Positions 42,007 through 49,876 of a stretch of 64,000 nt of DNA are shown here, in pieces. The stretch comes from Cloacibacillus evryensis DSM 19522 (GTDB lineage Bacteria; Synergistota; Synergistia; Synergistales; Synergistaceae). Position numbers and translations under genes: made by a program. Numbering within the stretch: position 1 is the stretch's first letter; every line of letters starts with the position of its first letter. The stretch spans positions 1 through 64,000 of the forward strand of contig NZ_KK073872.1 of NCBI RefSeq assembly GCF_000585335.1. Reading direction: 5' to 3'. The notes below the pieces were generated by a model. The model was not told the DNA's origin, did not search any database, and saw only the letters and a list, made by a program, of their open reading frames with translations.

Positions 42007-42838
42007 TGCATATCCCCCTCACCATCGCCGCCGCCCGCGGGATATCGAGCGGCATGTCCCCGTCGTATAGCCCCTCCGCGCGGAGCCGCGCGCCGAGCTC
42101 TATCCGGCGCGGGCGCATGACGCCGGCCGCGGCGAGCGCCGCCGTATCGTTCATCACCTGCTGCGCCGCGCCGCAGAGAAGCGCGCCTCCGTCGTCCATC
42201 ACGATCATCTGTGTCGCGAAACGGCAGAGCGTGCCCACCTTCTGTTCCGCCGCGATCACCGTCATGCCGCGTGAGTTGAGCGCGGCAAGGGCGTCGTAGA
42301 GGCTCTCGGTAGCCGCCGGGTCGAGCTCGGCGGAGGGGTTGTCAAGGATAAGCACCTGTGGCGAAAGGGCCAGCATCGCGGCAAGCGCGGTCTTTTGCCT
42401 CTGCCCGCCGGAGAGAGAAGATATCTTCCGTCCGCGCAGCGGCGAGATGGAGAGCATCTCAAGCGCCGCCGCGAGGCGCGGCTCGATCTCTTCGCGCGGC
42501 ACGGCGAAGTTTTCCAGGCCGAAGAGGAGCTCTTCCTCCACCGTTTCGCAGATCATCTGGCTCTCGATATCCTCCCCGACGAAACCGACGATATGCGCGA
42601 TCTGCTGCGGAGCGGTGTCGAGCGTGTCCAGGCCCCCCACCTTCACCGCCCCGAAGAAACGGCCGCGCAGGTAATGGGGCACGATCCCCGCCATCGCGCG
42701 AAGCAGCGTGCTCTTCCCCGAGCGGCTCGCTCCCGTCACTCCAACGAAAGCTCCGCGGGGAATGCGCAGCGAGATCTCGTTCAGCGCGCGCCGCTCAGAG
42801 CCGTCATAAATGAATGAGAGGTTTTCGACGGAGATCAT
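41993..42838 (-). CDS. ECF transporter ATP-binding protein (first ATPase)
   Basis: The 281-aa ABC ATPase has Walker A GASRSGKSTL (about 35-44), signature SSLSGGQRQKTALA (about 140-153) and Walker B VLILDNPSAELD (about 162-173). In Walker B the usual catalytic Glu is Asn (LDNPSA rather than LDEPTA), so this half-site may be weak, with the partner ATPase keeping Glu. It is 12 bp after the S-component gene and overlaps the second ATPase by 14 bp. Confidence 0.9.
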   Translation of the reverse strand: MISVENLSFIYDGSERRALNEISLRIPRGAFVGVTGASRSGKSTLLRAMAGIVPHYLRGRFFGAVKVGGLDTLDTAPQQIAHIVGFVGEDIESQMICETVEEELLFGLENFAVPREEIEPRLAAALEMLSISPLRGRKISSLSGGQRQKTALAAMLALSPQVLILDNPSAELDPAATESLYDALAALNSRGMTVIAAEQKVGTLCRFATQMIVMDDGGALLCGAAQQVMNDTAALAAAGVMRPRRIELGARLRAEGLYDGDMPLDIPRAAAMVRGICNDRV

Positions 42839-42850
42839 CGGGCGCCGTCC

Positions 42851-43429
42851 CTATCTTGCCGCCGCGCGCATTTTGAGGGCGGCGGAGACCGGTATGTAGA
42901 GCACCTGTACGATTATGCTGTTTACGGCGGCGGTGCCGAAGATTATCCCCGCGAAGACCGCGAGCGGCGCGGGGGCCGTCGTGCCGCCGGAGAAGAAGAG
43001 CGCGTAAAGCAGCGCCATGAAGACGCCGCCGCTCACCACCGTCGTGACGAAGGTCGAAACCGCCGGCATGAGGAAGCCGCCAGCGCGGCCGTCCATCCTG
43101 GCGAAGAGCGCCATTACAAGCGCCCCCGCCAGCTCGCTGGGGAAGTTGAGATATGGTGTGCCGGGGAAAAACTGGCAGACCGCGCCCGCGAGCAGCCCGA
43201 TTATCGCCGCCTCCTTAAAACGCGGCCGCACGAGGAGTATCGCGAGGCAATACATGGCGATGATGAAATTCGGCTTCATCCCCGCCGAAAATATCGAACC
43301 GATGAAAAACTTCATCACCGCCCCCGCCGCCAGCAGTACCGCCACCAGCATTATCTGTGCCACGGAAAGCCCCGCGGACCTCTCTTCCACCATTGCCGTT
43401 CTCTCTCTGCCTGTCTCTGTGCTGTTCAT
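42851..43429 (-). CDS. ECF-type substrate-binding membrane protein, TrpP-like (tryptophan)
   Basis: The 192-aa protein has about five or six membrane helices and looks like the TrpP S-component family: LSVAQIMLVAVLLAAGAVMKFF near the N-terminus, then MKPNFIIAMYCLAILLVRPRFKEAAIIGLLAGAVCQFFPGTPYLNFPSELAGAL. It captures the substrate for the downstream EcfA-EcfA-EcfT module. Tryptophan is inferred from this family pattern and from a UGG codon in the T-box leader. The first ATG is used; the first 17 residues may be optional. Confidence 0.82.
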   Translation of the reverse strand: MNSTETGRERTAMVEERSAGLSVAQIMLVAVLLAAGAVMKFFIGSIFSAGMKPNFIIAMYCLAILLVRPRFKEAAIIGLLAGAVCQFFPGTPYLNFPSELAGALVMALFARMDGRAGGFLMPAVSTFVTTVVSGGVFMALLYALFFSGGTTAPAPLAVFAGIIFGTAAVNSIIVQVLYIPVSAALKMRAAAR

Positions 43430-43798
43430 TCTTATCTGTCCTTTCTGATCTTGTCTGTTCTAAAATCTCTTGTCTATAAAAAAATCTGTCCTTCGGCATG
43501 GATCTCTCTCATGCCGAAGGACAGATTGATTTTTATCTGCGGTGCCACCTTCGTTGGCCGTATACACGGCCCGCTCGCAGAGCGCTAACACGCTCCCGCG
43601 CTTTTAACGCCGCGCCCGCGTCGTACCATACTCGGGGAAACCCCTTTCCGTACGCCCTCTGCGGTCCATTTACCCCTCTGCCGTTCCCGCGGTTTCTCAC
43701 CATCCCCGCTCTCTGTAAGGCGCATATAGAGATTTTATCTCCGCCTCATCGGTTTCCGTATTCAACTTGTGTGTGAGGATACTACCGGGAAAATAATT
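43430..43798 (-). ncRNA. T-box riboswitch, probable tRNA-Trp sensor, before the ECF operon
   Basis: On the minus strand the antiterminator T-box AAGGTGGCACCGC lies at 43540-43552. It is followed by a terminator hairpin whose arms CTGTCCTTCGGCAT and ATGCCGAAGGACAG (about 43484-43526) lead into TTTTTTTA. Upstream is a long stem-I region with AGAGAGCGGGGAUGG and GUGAGAAACCGCGGG. UGG in GGUAAAUGGACCGC (about 43666) is the best specifier codon, followed by A as usual. Uncharged tRNA-Trp would stabilise the antiterminator and switch on uptake. T-box identity is confident; the specifier is inferred. Confidence 0.85.
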
Positions 43799-43910
43799 TG
43801 TCAAGCAATTTGATAATGTTTTTCCGCTGTTAATTGCACTGTTAATTGCACGTGATTTAGCGATGCAAATTTCGCACCCGCAGCGTACCTGAAGAAAAAC
43901 ACAATAAGAA

Positions 43911-43942
43911 AACGGGGCTCTCCGAAAAAACCGGAGGCCCCG
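43911..43942 (-). terminator. Terminator after tRNA-Arg
   Basis: On the minus strand CGGGGCCTCCGG pairs with CGGAGAGCCCCG around TTTTTT, followed by TTTTC, 29 bp past the tRNA. Confidence 0.75.
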
Positions 43943-43970
43943 AAAGTTGTTGCTATCGCAGATTTTTTAA

Positions 43971-44047
<77 letters not shown>

Positions 44048-44157
44048 GCTTGCACAAACATTAGTCTATCACGACTTCCGCGGTTGGCGCAATACTTTTT
44101 ACAAAATTTCGCGGCGTTCCGGCTCCGTTCACCGGTACCGGACGGCGCGCCGGCCGC

Positions 44158-45153
44158 TTATAGCTTGATGTTGGCCGTTTTCTGCTTTCCGCCGTCGGAG
44201 AAGGTGATCTCCACCGCCGCGTCGGCGTCGGCGCGGCCCTTTATGTATGCGCCCATCTGTTCAACTCCGACCTGGGCGGTGCTGTAGCCGTCGATCTTAT
44301 AGAGCACGGCCCCGTTTTTCAGCCCCACGTAGGCTGCCGCCGTCGCCGGCGTCACGTCGCGCACGAGCAGGAAACCTTCGGGGCTGCGCGCGTCGTCCGC
44401 AACGGTAAAGCCCATCATCCTGGCGGCGCTCTTCGCCGGCGCCGCCGGCGCGGGAGGTGTGTACTGCGCGGTGCTGCTCTCCGAAATACTGTACTGGGGA
44501 GCGTTCACCGTCACGGTGACGTTCTGCCGCGACTGGTCCACGGTATAGAGTATCGTTAGCTCCTGCTGAAAACCCGCGACTTTGAGCACGCTGACGGGGG
44601 TGCGGGCGTCAAGAAACGTTGCCTGCCCCTGCGCCTGCCAGTAGCTGTTGAGATCCTGCAGGGCATATTCTGGCCCAGCCTGCGATATTATCTGCATCAC
44701 GTGGGCGCTCTGCGTCGAGGCGATGTCACGGGCGGCGTTTTGGACCTCCGCGACCTTACGTTCGTAGGCCTGCTGCTTGGCGATCGCGTTCGCCTCGGCC
44801 TGCGCCTGCGCCTGGTTATTCAGCATCGTGCCGAGGAGCACTCCGATCCCCAATCCCCCGCTGAACCATCCGGTATCCCAGCGATAGCTGTCGTATCTGT
44901 GATATCTGTCGTATCTTGGCGGCGGTGGCGGCGGAGTCGGCCTCCATCCGGGTGCCGGTCCCGGCCTGTATCCCGGAGGGGGTCCCGGCGGCATCGGACG
45001 CGGCGGCATCGGGCGCGGGGGAGGCCCTGAACCGGGCCTGGGTCCCGGGGGCGGTCCCGGTCTGGGTCCCGGTCCGGGGCCTGGTCCTCCGTTGTGATGC
45101 GGCGGGGGGCCGGGCGGGTTCGCGGCGGCCGCCGCGGCGAAAATAAGCGTCAT
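44158..45153 (-). CDS. Secreted Pro/Gly-rich protein with C-terminal PDZ domain (5' end in doubt)
   Basis: After a truncated hydrophobic start (MTLIFAAAAAA) come about 60 residues of Pro/Gly/Arg, a Tyr/Arg patch, a Gly-rich hydrophobic helix (GGLGIGVLLGTMLNN), an Ala/Gln coiled segment, a conserved middle, and a PDZ-like end (EGFLLVRDVTPATAAAYVGLKNGAVLYKIDGY). The annotated ATG lacks a ribosome site and a basic signal-peptide start. Upstream, AAAGGAG and a GTG would fit, but GTGAAAAAATAA stops at once; one more A in the six-A run (45171-45176) restores KKIISALLMTLIFA. A frameshift, sequencing error or phase variation is likely. Confidence 0.7.
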   Translation of the reverse strand: MTLIFAAAAAANPPGPPPHHNGGPGPGPGPRPGPPPGPRPGSGPPPRPMPPRPMPPGPPPGYRPGPAPGWRPTPPPPPPRYDRYHRYDSYRWDTGWFSGGLGIGVLLGTMLNNQAQAQAEANAIAKQQAYERKVAEVQNAARDIASTQSAHVMQIISQAGPEYALQDLNSYWQAQGQATFLDARTPVSVLKVAGFQQELTILYTVDQSRQNVTVTVNAPQYSISESSTAQYTPPAPAAPAKSAARMMGFTVADDARSPEGFLLVRDVTPATAAAYVGLKNGAVLYKIDGYSTAQVGVEQMGAYIKGRADADAAVEITFSDGGKQKTANIKL

Positions 45154-45222
45154 GAGCAGCGCCGATATTATTTTTTCACAGCATTCATCTCCTTTTCGTT
45201 TTTCACGGGTTTACTCTGTTAT

Positions 45223-46194
45223 TCAGTCCTCTTTGTAGGAGGCCGTCAGTTTATGGAACGCTTCAAGGTTTTTCGGTATATTTTTGCGCGCGATGCCCAC
45301 CAGCAATGTCACCTTGGATGATTTAAAAATCACCGCCTGGTAGATGAGGGACTGCGGTTCCCCCTCGGTATAGGCTACGGTGACGATCGCCGGCAGCCCG
45401 TTTACCGTCTCCTGCGTCCGGGATATTATCTCCAGCTTCGCTCCCCGTTCGACGTCGGCGATGTGTTCTTCCGCAAACGATCCGCGTTTTTCCGTGGGGA
45501 TGTATTGGCCGGGAACGTGCGAGATGACATAGAGAGCCTGGTCGGGGTCCTGTGTCGGAATGCGCCCGTCCTTCGTGTATATCAGCGAATCCTGCCGGAA
45601 ACCCGCGATGCGGAAGGGCGTTCCCTTCGTATTGACGTTTGCAGGCAGCGTGGCCGCCGCGGCCGGCCGTCCCGTTCCGTCCGCGGGCCACCAGGAGCTC
45701 TTTATGGTGTCCAGCATGGCCTGCGCCGCTTTTGTGTCTTTGGCGTTGTAGGCTCCGCTTATCATCCAGCATGTATCGGCCCCGCGGTCGACGATGAGCA
45801 CCCATTTCCCGATCACGGTCTTGCCGTTGGGCTGGAATATTTTGAGAAGTTCCGCCGCGCTGCCGTTCCAGATGAACGAGGAGCGCGACTTGACCTCCAT
45901 ATTTCCCTTCTTCAGGCAGTCGTTGGTTATCTCATCCAGCAGCCGCGTGTAGGGCATATGGAGCAGTACGGCGTCCAGCGAGACCTTTTTAGCATTGTCG
46001 GCGACGCCTGATTCCGTTTTTTTGAAGTTGTAGCCCGCGCGCGGCACCACGGCGACGGGGATCTCAAAGTAGTTTTTATGAAGAGGGCTCTTCGCGACAT
46101 CCATCGCTTTCGGCACGGAAGCGCCGGAGGCGGGAAACACCGTGAATCCAAGCAGCAAAAGCGCCGCCGGGAGCCCTTTGTATTTTATCCGCAT
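45223..46194 (-). CDS. Secreted protein of unknown function
   Basis: The 323-aa protein has a signal peptide (GLPAALLLLGFTVFPASG) and what look like two related halves. Each contains a W-containing strand and an 'IxxSWWP/VxxS' type pattern; one includes MISGAYNAKDTKAAQAMLDTIKSSWWPADG. The second half has TPFRIAGFRQDSLIYTKDGRIPTQDPDQALYVISHVPGQYIP. I recognise no named family. It is 26 bp downstream of the TPR gene and upstream of the PDZ gene, all leftward, so the three may act together in the envelope. Confidence 0.65.
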   Translation of the reverse strand: MRIKYKGLPAALLLLGFTVFPASGASVPKAMDVAKSPLHKNYFEIPVAVVPRAGYNFKKTESGVADNAKKVSLDAVLLHMPYTRLLDEITNDCLKKGNMEVKSRSSFIWNGSAAELLKIFQPNGKTVIGKWVLIVDRGADTCWMISGAYNAKDTKAAQAMLDTIKSSWWPADGTGRPAAAATLPANVNTKGTPFRIAGFRQDSLIYTKDGRIPTQDPDQALYVISHVPGQYIPTEKRGSFAEEHIADVERGAKLEIISRTQETVNGLPAIVTVAYTEGEPQSLIYQAVIFKSSKVTLLVGIARKNIPKNLEAFHKLTASYKED

Positions 46195-46220
46195 ACCATT
46201 TTCCTTTCGCCGGGCGGCAG

Positions 46221-46766
46221 TTAGTCTTCGGTTCCGGGCACGGCGTTTTTCAGCGCGTCAGGGATGCCGCCGGGAATGATCTTTTTCAGGAGCTCGTCAA
46301 AGAAACCTTTCACGGCCCCCGTCTGGATCGAACTTTTCAGTTCGTCGGCGTATCCCTTCGCCTCTTCCGAGCCTATCTCCTCAAGCGCCGAGATCTCGGA
46401 CCTGGCCGCCCCGAAGTTCTTTTCGTTGACGTATATTTTTCCCAGTTCGTACCTGGCGGCGGCGTTTCGCGGCTCCAGGGAGATGACCTTTTCAAGGCTG
46501 CCCTTAGCCGCCGTGATGTCGCCGAGCTTCAGGCGCGCTTCGGCGAGGTGAAAGAGCACCGCCGCGTCGGGGCGCAGCGAGTAGCGCGCCGCCTTTTCCA
46601 AACAGAGCGCGGCCTGGGTGTAGTCGCCTCTCTCCAGGCTGGCCAGCCCCTGCTCGACGTTATGTTTTCTCAGCGTGCCTATCACGAGCCACGCCGTCGC
46701 GGCAAGCATCGCGACGACGATCATTATCACCAGGACCGTCGTTATACCGCCCCTATTTTTTCTCAT
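46221..46766 (-). CDS. Membrane-anchored TPR protein
   Basis: The 181-aa product has an N-terminal membrane helix (TTVLVIMIVVAMLAATAWLVIG) and then about three TPR repeats: EQGLASLERGDYTQAALCLEKAARY, AVLFHLAEARLKLGDITAAKGSLEKVI, AARYELGKIYVNEKNFGAARSEI. TPRs mediate protein contacts. The ATG at 46766 follows AGGAGG; the frame extends nine codons upstream. It is in the same direction as the two secreted proteins that follow. Confidence 0.8.
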   Translation of the reverse strand: MRKNRGGITTVLVIMIVVAMLAATAWLVIGTLRKHNVEQGLASLERGDYTQAALCLEKAARYSLRPDAAVLFHLAEARLKLGDITAAKGSLEKVISLEPRNAAARYELGKIYVNEKNFGAARSEISALEEIGSEEAKGYADELKSSIQTGAVKGFFDELLKKIIPGGIPDALKNAVPGTED

Positions 46767-46808
46767 CTTACCGCCGCCTCCTGTTGGGCGCAAAGGCCCC
46801 GGATGTTT

Positions 46809-47432
46809 TTACACCGCCGCTTTGAGCAGCGGCAGCCAATTGTACTGATACATTCGCATACGCCCGTTCGCCGGCTCCAGTACGTGGATGCCGCAGTAGT
46901 CCTGCGAGAAGAAAAACATGTCGTTGAGGTCGAGGCCGAAACAGCGCGCCATTATGCTCCATATCGCCGCGCCGTGCGCCACGATGAGGATGGCGCCGCT
47001 CCGGCGGGCCGACAGTATCTCCTCAAAGGCCGGCACCGTGCGCCGCTGCAGCTCGCCAAAGGTCTCGCCGCCGGGAGGAGCGACCTCCGCGAACTTCACG
47101 CCGCGCGCCTCGTATATCTCGCGGAACTGCTCCCGCACCTCGTCGTAGCCGCGTCCTTCCCATTCCCCCAGGTTTACCTCGCGCAGGGCGGGGACCGTCG
47201 TTATCGGAAGGTAGGGCGCCACTAGCCGGGCCGTCTGCTGCGCGCGTATCATATCGCTTGCGTACAGATAATCAAAGGTAATTTTACCTTTCAGATATTC
47301 CCCTACCTCTTCCGCCGCCGCGATCCCCTGGGCGGAGAGGGGGTAGTCTGTCTGTCCGTAATATACCCGGCCGTTCATCGGCAGTTCGGGCTTAGCGTGC
47401 CTCATCAGGTATACGCGCCTTTTTTCAGCCAT
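46809..47432 (-). CDS. Histidine phosphatase family protein
   Basis: The 207-aa protein has the phosphoacceptor motif YLMRHAKPE (His at about residue 11), the Glu-containing REVNLGEWEG and the second catalytic His in LIVAHGAAIW (about 152). The substrate, possibly a sugar phosphate, cobalamin precursor or other, is undetermined. The ATG at 47432 (MAEKRRVYLMRHA) is preceded by AAAGGGTAA; the frame extends twelve codons upstream. It precedes the TPR gene by about 40 bp. Confidence 0.88.
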   Translation of the reverse strand: MAEKRRVYLMRHAKPELPMNGRVYYGQTDYPLSAQGIAAAEEVGEYLKGKITFDYLYASDMIRAQQTARLVAPYLPITTVPALREVNLGEWEGRGYDEVREQFREIYEARGVKFAEVAPPGGETFGELQRRTVPAFEEILSARRSGAILIVAHGAAIWSIMARCFGLDLNDMFFFSQDYCGIHVLEPANGRMRMYQYNWLPLLKAAV

Positions 47433-47545
47433 AACTTTTACCCTTTCAGGGCCTCGGGCCCATTTCATTCTTTATACCGCTCCATTTTATCATCACGTTG
47501 TGTGTTTTTTATGGCCTCGGCGTAAATCCGCGGCGCAAAAAGGCA

Positions 47546-47583
47546 AAAAAGGGCCCTCCGGCGCGATTGGGCCGAAGGACCTT
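47546..47583 (-). terminator. Terminator after glycerol dehydrogenase
   Basis: GGTCCTTCGG pairs with CCGGAGGGCC and is followed on the minus strand by TTTTTT, 25 bp past the gldA stop. Confidence 0.85.
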
Positions 47584-47607
47584 TGTCGGTCTTTTATGCG
47601 GAAGAGC

Positions 47608-48693
47608 TTATTTGCCTTTGTAGAAGCGGCCGAGCGCGTCGGCGCCCATGATCGCCGCGTAGACTTTGTCCGGCGTCACCTCGAAGGGCATGTTGTGGAT
47701 CGTTTCGGCGGGAGCGCAGGTCGCCTCCGCCGCCGCCATGATCTCTTCGGGCTTCGGGTCGGTGATGCCGATATCCTCAAGGCAGACGGGCAGGTCCACG
47801 TCGAGGCAGAAATCGATGACCTCTTCGATCTCCTTGGTCGGCGCGTCTTCAAGCACGAGCTGGACAAGCGTTCCGAAGGCGACCTTTTCGCCGTGGTAGA
47901 ACTGGTGGCTCGCCTCAAGGACGGTCAGCCCGTTGTGTACGGCGTGCGCCGCGGCGAGCCCCCCGCTCTCAAAGCCGATGCCGCTGAGGAGGGTGTTGGC
48001 CTCGATGACGTTTTCGACGGCCCTGGTGCAGACGTGGCGTTCGACGGCGAGTTTCGCGCGCAGGCCGTTCTCGATCAGCGTGTCGTAGCAAAGCTTCGCA
48101 AGCGAGATCGCGGCGTTCGTCGCCTTGCCGCCGGCGCAGGTGCCGGAGTCGGAGGCCTTTACCGCGCGGGCCTCGAAATAGGTCGCCAGCGCGTCGCCCA
48201 TGCCGCTGACGAGCAGGCGGGCGGGCGCCGCCGAAACGACGTCGGTGTCGACCAGCACGAGATTCGGATTCGCGGGCAGGAAAAGGTACTCCTCAAAGAC
48301 GCCCTCGTCGCTGTAGATGACGGAGAGCGCGCTGCAGGGGGCGTCGGTCGAGGCGATCGTCGGCACGATGACGACGGGCTTCTTCGCGTAGTGGGCGACG
48401 GCCTTTACGGTGTCGAGTATCTTGCCGCCGCCGACGCCGATGACGACGTCGCAGTCGCCCATCTTCCCGATGAGGCGGTTTATCTCCTTTTTGCTGCACT
48501 CGCCGCAAAATTCTTCAAAGAGCGGCGTCGTCGCGCCGAAACTCTTTGTGATGGGTTCTTTTACACGTTTCATGCCGGAGGGGCTTACCAGAATAAACGG
48601 CTTCGAGCCGAGTTTTTCCACATAGCCGCCGAGCTTTGAGAGCTCGCCCTTGCCCTGTACATATTTGCCGGGAGCGATAATGATGTTTGACAT
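47608..48693 (-). CDS. gldA: Glycerol dehydrogenase (iron-type ADH superfamily)
   Basis: This 361-aa NAD-dependent enzyme interconverts glycerol and dihydroxyacetone with a divalent metal. GVGGGKILDTVKAVA (about 87-101) and PTIASTDAPCSALSVIY (about 112-128) match GldA. Metal ligands are Asp in GMGDALATYFEARA (about 166), His in AAAHAVHNGL (about 251) and His in FYHGEKVAFG (about 268). The ATG at 48693 (MSNIIIAPGKY) follows AAAGGATG; the frame extends three codons. Single gene with its own terminator. Confidence 0.92.
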   Translation of the reverse strand: MSNIIIAPGKYVQGKGELSKLGGYVEKLGSKPFILVSPSGMKRVKEPITKSFGATTPLFEEFCGECSKKEINRLIGKMGDCDVVIGVGGGKILDTVKAVAHYAKKPVVIVPTIASTDAPCSALSVIYSDEGVFEEYLFLPANPNLVLVDTDVVSAAPARLLVSGMGDALATYFEARAVKASDSGTCAGGKATNAAISLAKLCYDTLIENGLRAKLAVERHVCTRAVENVIEANTLLSGIGFESGGLAAAHAVHNGLTVLEASHQFYHGEKVAFGTLVQLVLEDAPTKEIEEVIDFCLDVDLPVCLEDIGITDPKPEEIMAAAEATCAPAETIHNMPFEVTPDKVYAAIMGADALGRFYKGK

Positions 48694-48973
48694 AAAAATC
48701 ATCCTTTCTCAAATTGATAAGTCATCTCTATGCTACATAGGAGGGAGGCCGCAGCCTCATTTCCCTTCGTCGCGCTTTTAATATCGATTATATTTTATCG
48801 ATATCAACGAGTATATTTAAATCTTTCGTACCAATTGTGTCAATATTCACTTTTATATAGCGCTATGCCATTATCGCGATAGCAATTTTTTGCAGATGAA
48901 ACAGAAAACAGGAAAAGAAATCAGAGGGCTCCCCGGAAGGCTCGCGCGTCCCGGGGAGGCGCGGGACAGGTAT

Positions 48974-49876
48974 TTATCTGTTTTTTACCGACTGCTTGGC
49001 GTGGAGGATGGAGATGATCCCGTCCACCAGCCCCACCTGCGGCACGATTATCGTCGGCGCGCGGCAGAGTTTGCTGACGGTGAGGAATATTTTCAGCGCC
49101 GGAATGATGACGTCGGCGCGGTAGGGGTTGAGTTTGAAGTTTTTTATCCGTTCCTCAAAGGTCATTTTTTTCAGCGTGTCGTAGAGCATCCTGAGCTCGA
49201 CGAAGTTCAGCGGCTCGCCCACCCGTTTGTTGAGCAGCTTTTGCGCCTTGTTTATGTTGCCGCCCGAGCCGATCATGCGCAGATTCTGATATTTATCGCC
49301 GATCTTTCGCAGCTCGCTTTTGAAGAGTTCTTTCTCCTCCTCTTTGACGGCGTTTTTCAGCATGCGCACCGTTCCGAGCCGGAAAGAGTGAGACTCCGCG
49401 ACGCGGCCGCCGGCGTAGACGACGATCTCGGTGCTGCCGCCGCCGACGTCGATGTGGAGGGAATCTTTCCAGTTTTCGCCGCCGGCCGTGGGAACGCCCG
49501 CCGCGTATATTATTTCCGCCTCCTCAAGGCCGGATATCACCTCCACGGAGATGCCGCTCTTTTCCCGGATCTCCTCGAGGACCTCGCCGCCGTTTTTCGC
49601 TTCGCGCATCGCGCTGGTGGCGCAGGCGCGGTAATCCTTCACATCGAAGGTCTTCATGAGATGGGCAAAGCCCTGCATCGCCTCGCAGAGCAGCGCGCGC
49701 CTGCGCGAGCTTATCCGCCCCTCGGTGAAGACGTCCTCGCCGAGACGCACGGGTACGCGCAGGAAAGCGACTTTCCGGCATTTCTTCGCGTCGCATGATT
49801 CTTCTATATTGCAGATCAGAAAGCGGACGGCGTTGCTCCCGATGTCGAGCGCCGCTATCGTATTCATATCTCTCAT
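48974..49876 (-). CDS. Exopolyphosphatase / pppGpp phosphohydrolase (Ppx/GppA family)
   Basis: The 300-aa protein contains only the actin-like N-terminal ATPase-type unit: ALDIGSNAVRFLI (phosphate 1 loop, about 9-21), LEEAEIIYAAGV, HIDVGGGSTEIVVYAGG (about 140-156) and IGSGGNINKA (about 202-211). Members shorten polyphosphate or convert pppGpp to ppGpp. The C-terminal HD-like domain of long Ppx is missing, as in many short homologues. It overlaps ppk1 by 4 bp, pairing synthesis with breakdown. Confidence 0.92.
   Translation of the reverse strand: MRDMNTIAALDIGSNAVRFLICNIEESCDAKKCRKVAFLRVPVRLGEDVFTEGRISSRRRALLCEAMQGFAHLMKTFDVKDYRACATSAMREAKNGGEVLEEIREKSGISVEVISGLEEAEIIYAAGVPTAGGENWKDSLHIDVGGGSTEIVVYAGGRVAESHSFRLGTVRMLKNAVKEEEKELFKSELRKIGDKYQNLRMIGSGGNINKAQKLLNKRVGEPLNFVELRMLYDTLKKMTFEERIKNFKLNPYRADVIIPALKIFLTVSKLCRAPTIIVPQVGLVDGIISILHAKQSVKNR

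Noticed and set aside
43498-43776. 92-codon ORF
   Set aside because: It lies on the strand opposite a T-box leader and terminator, which fully explain the sequence.
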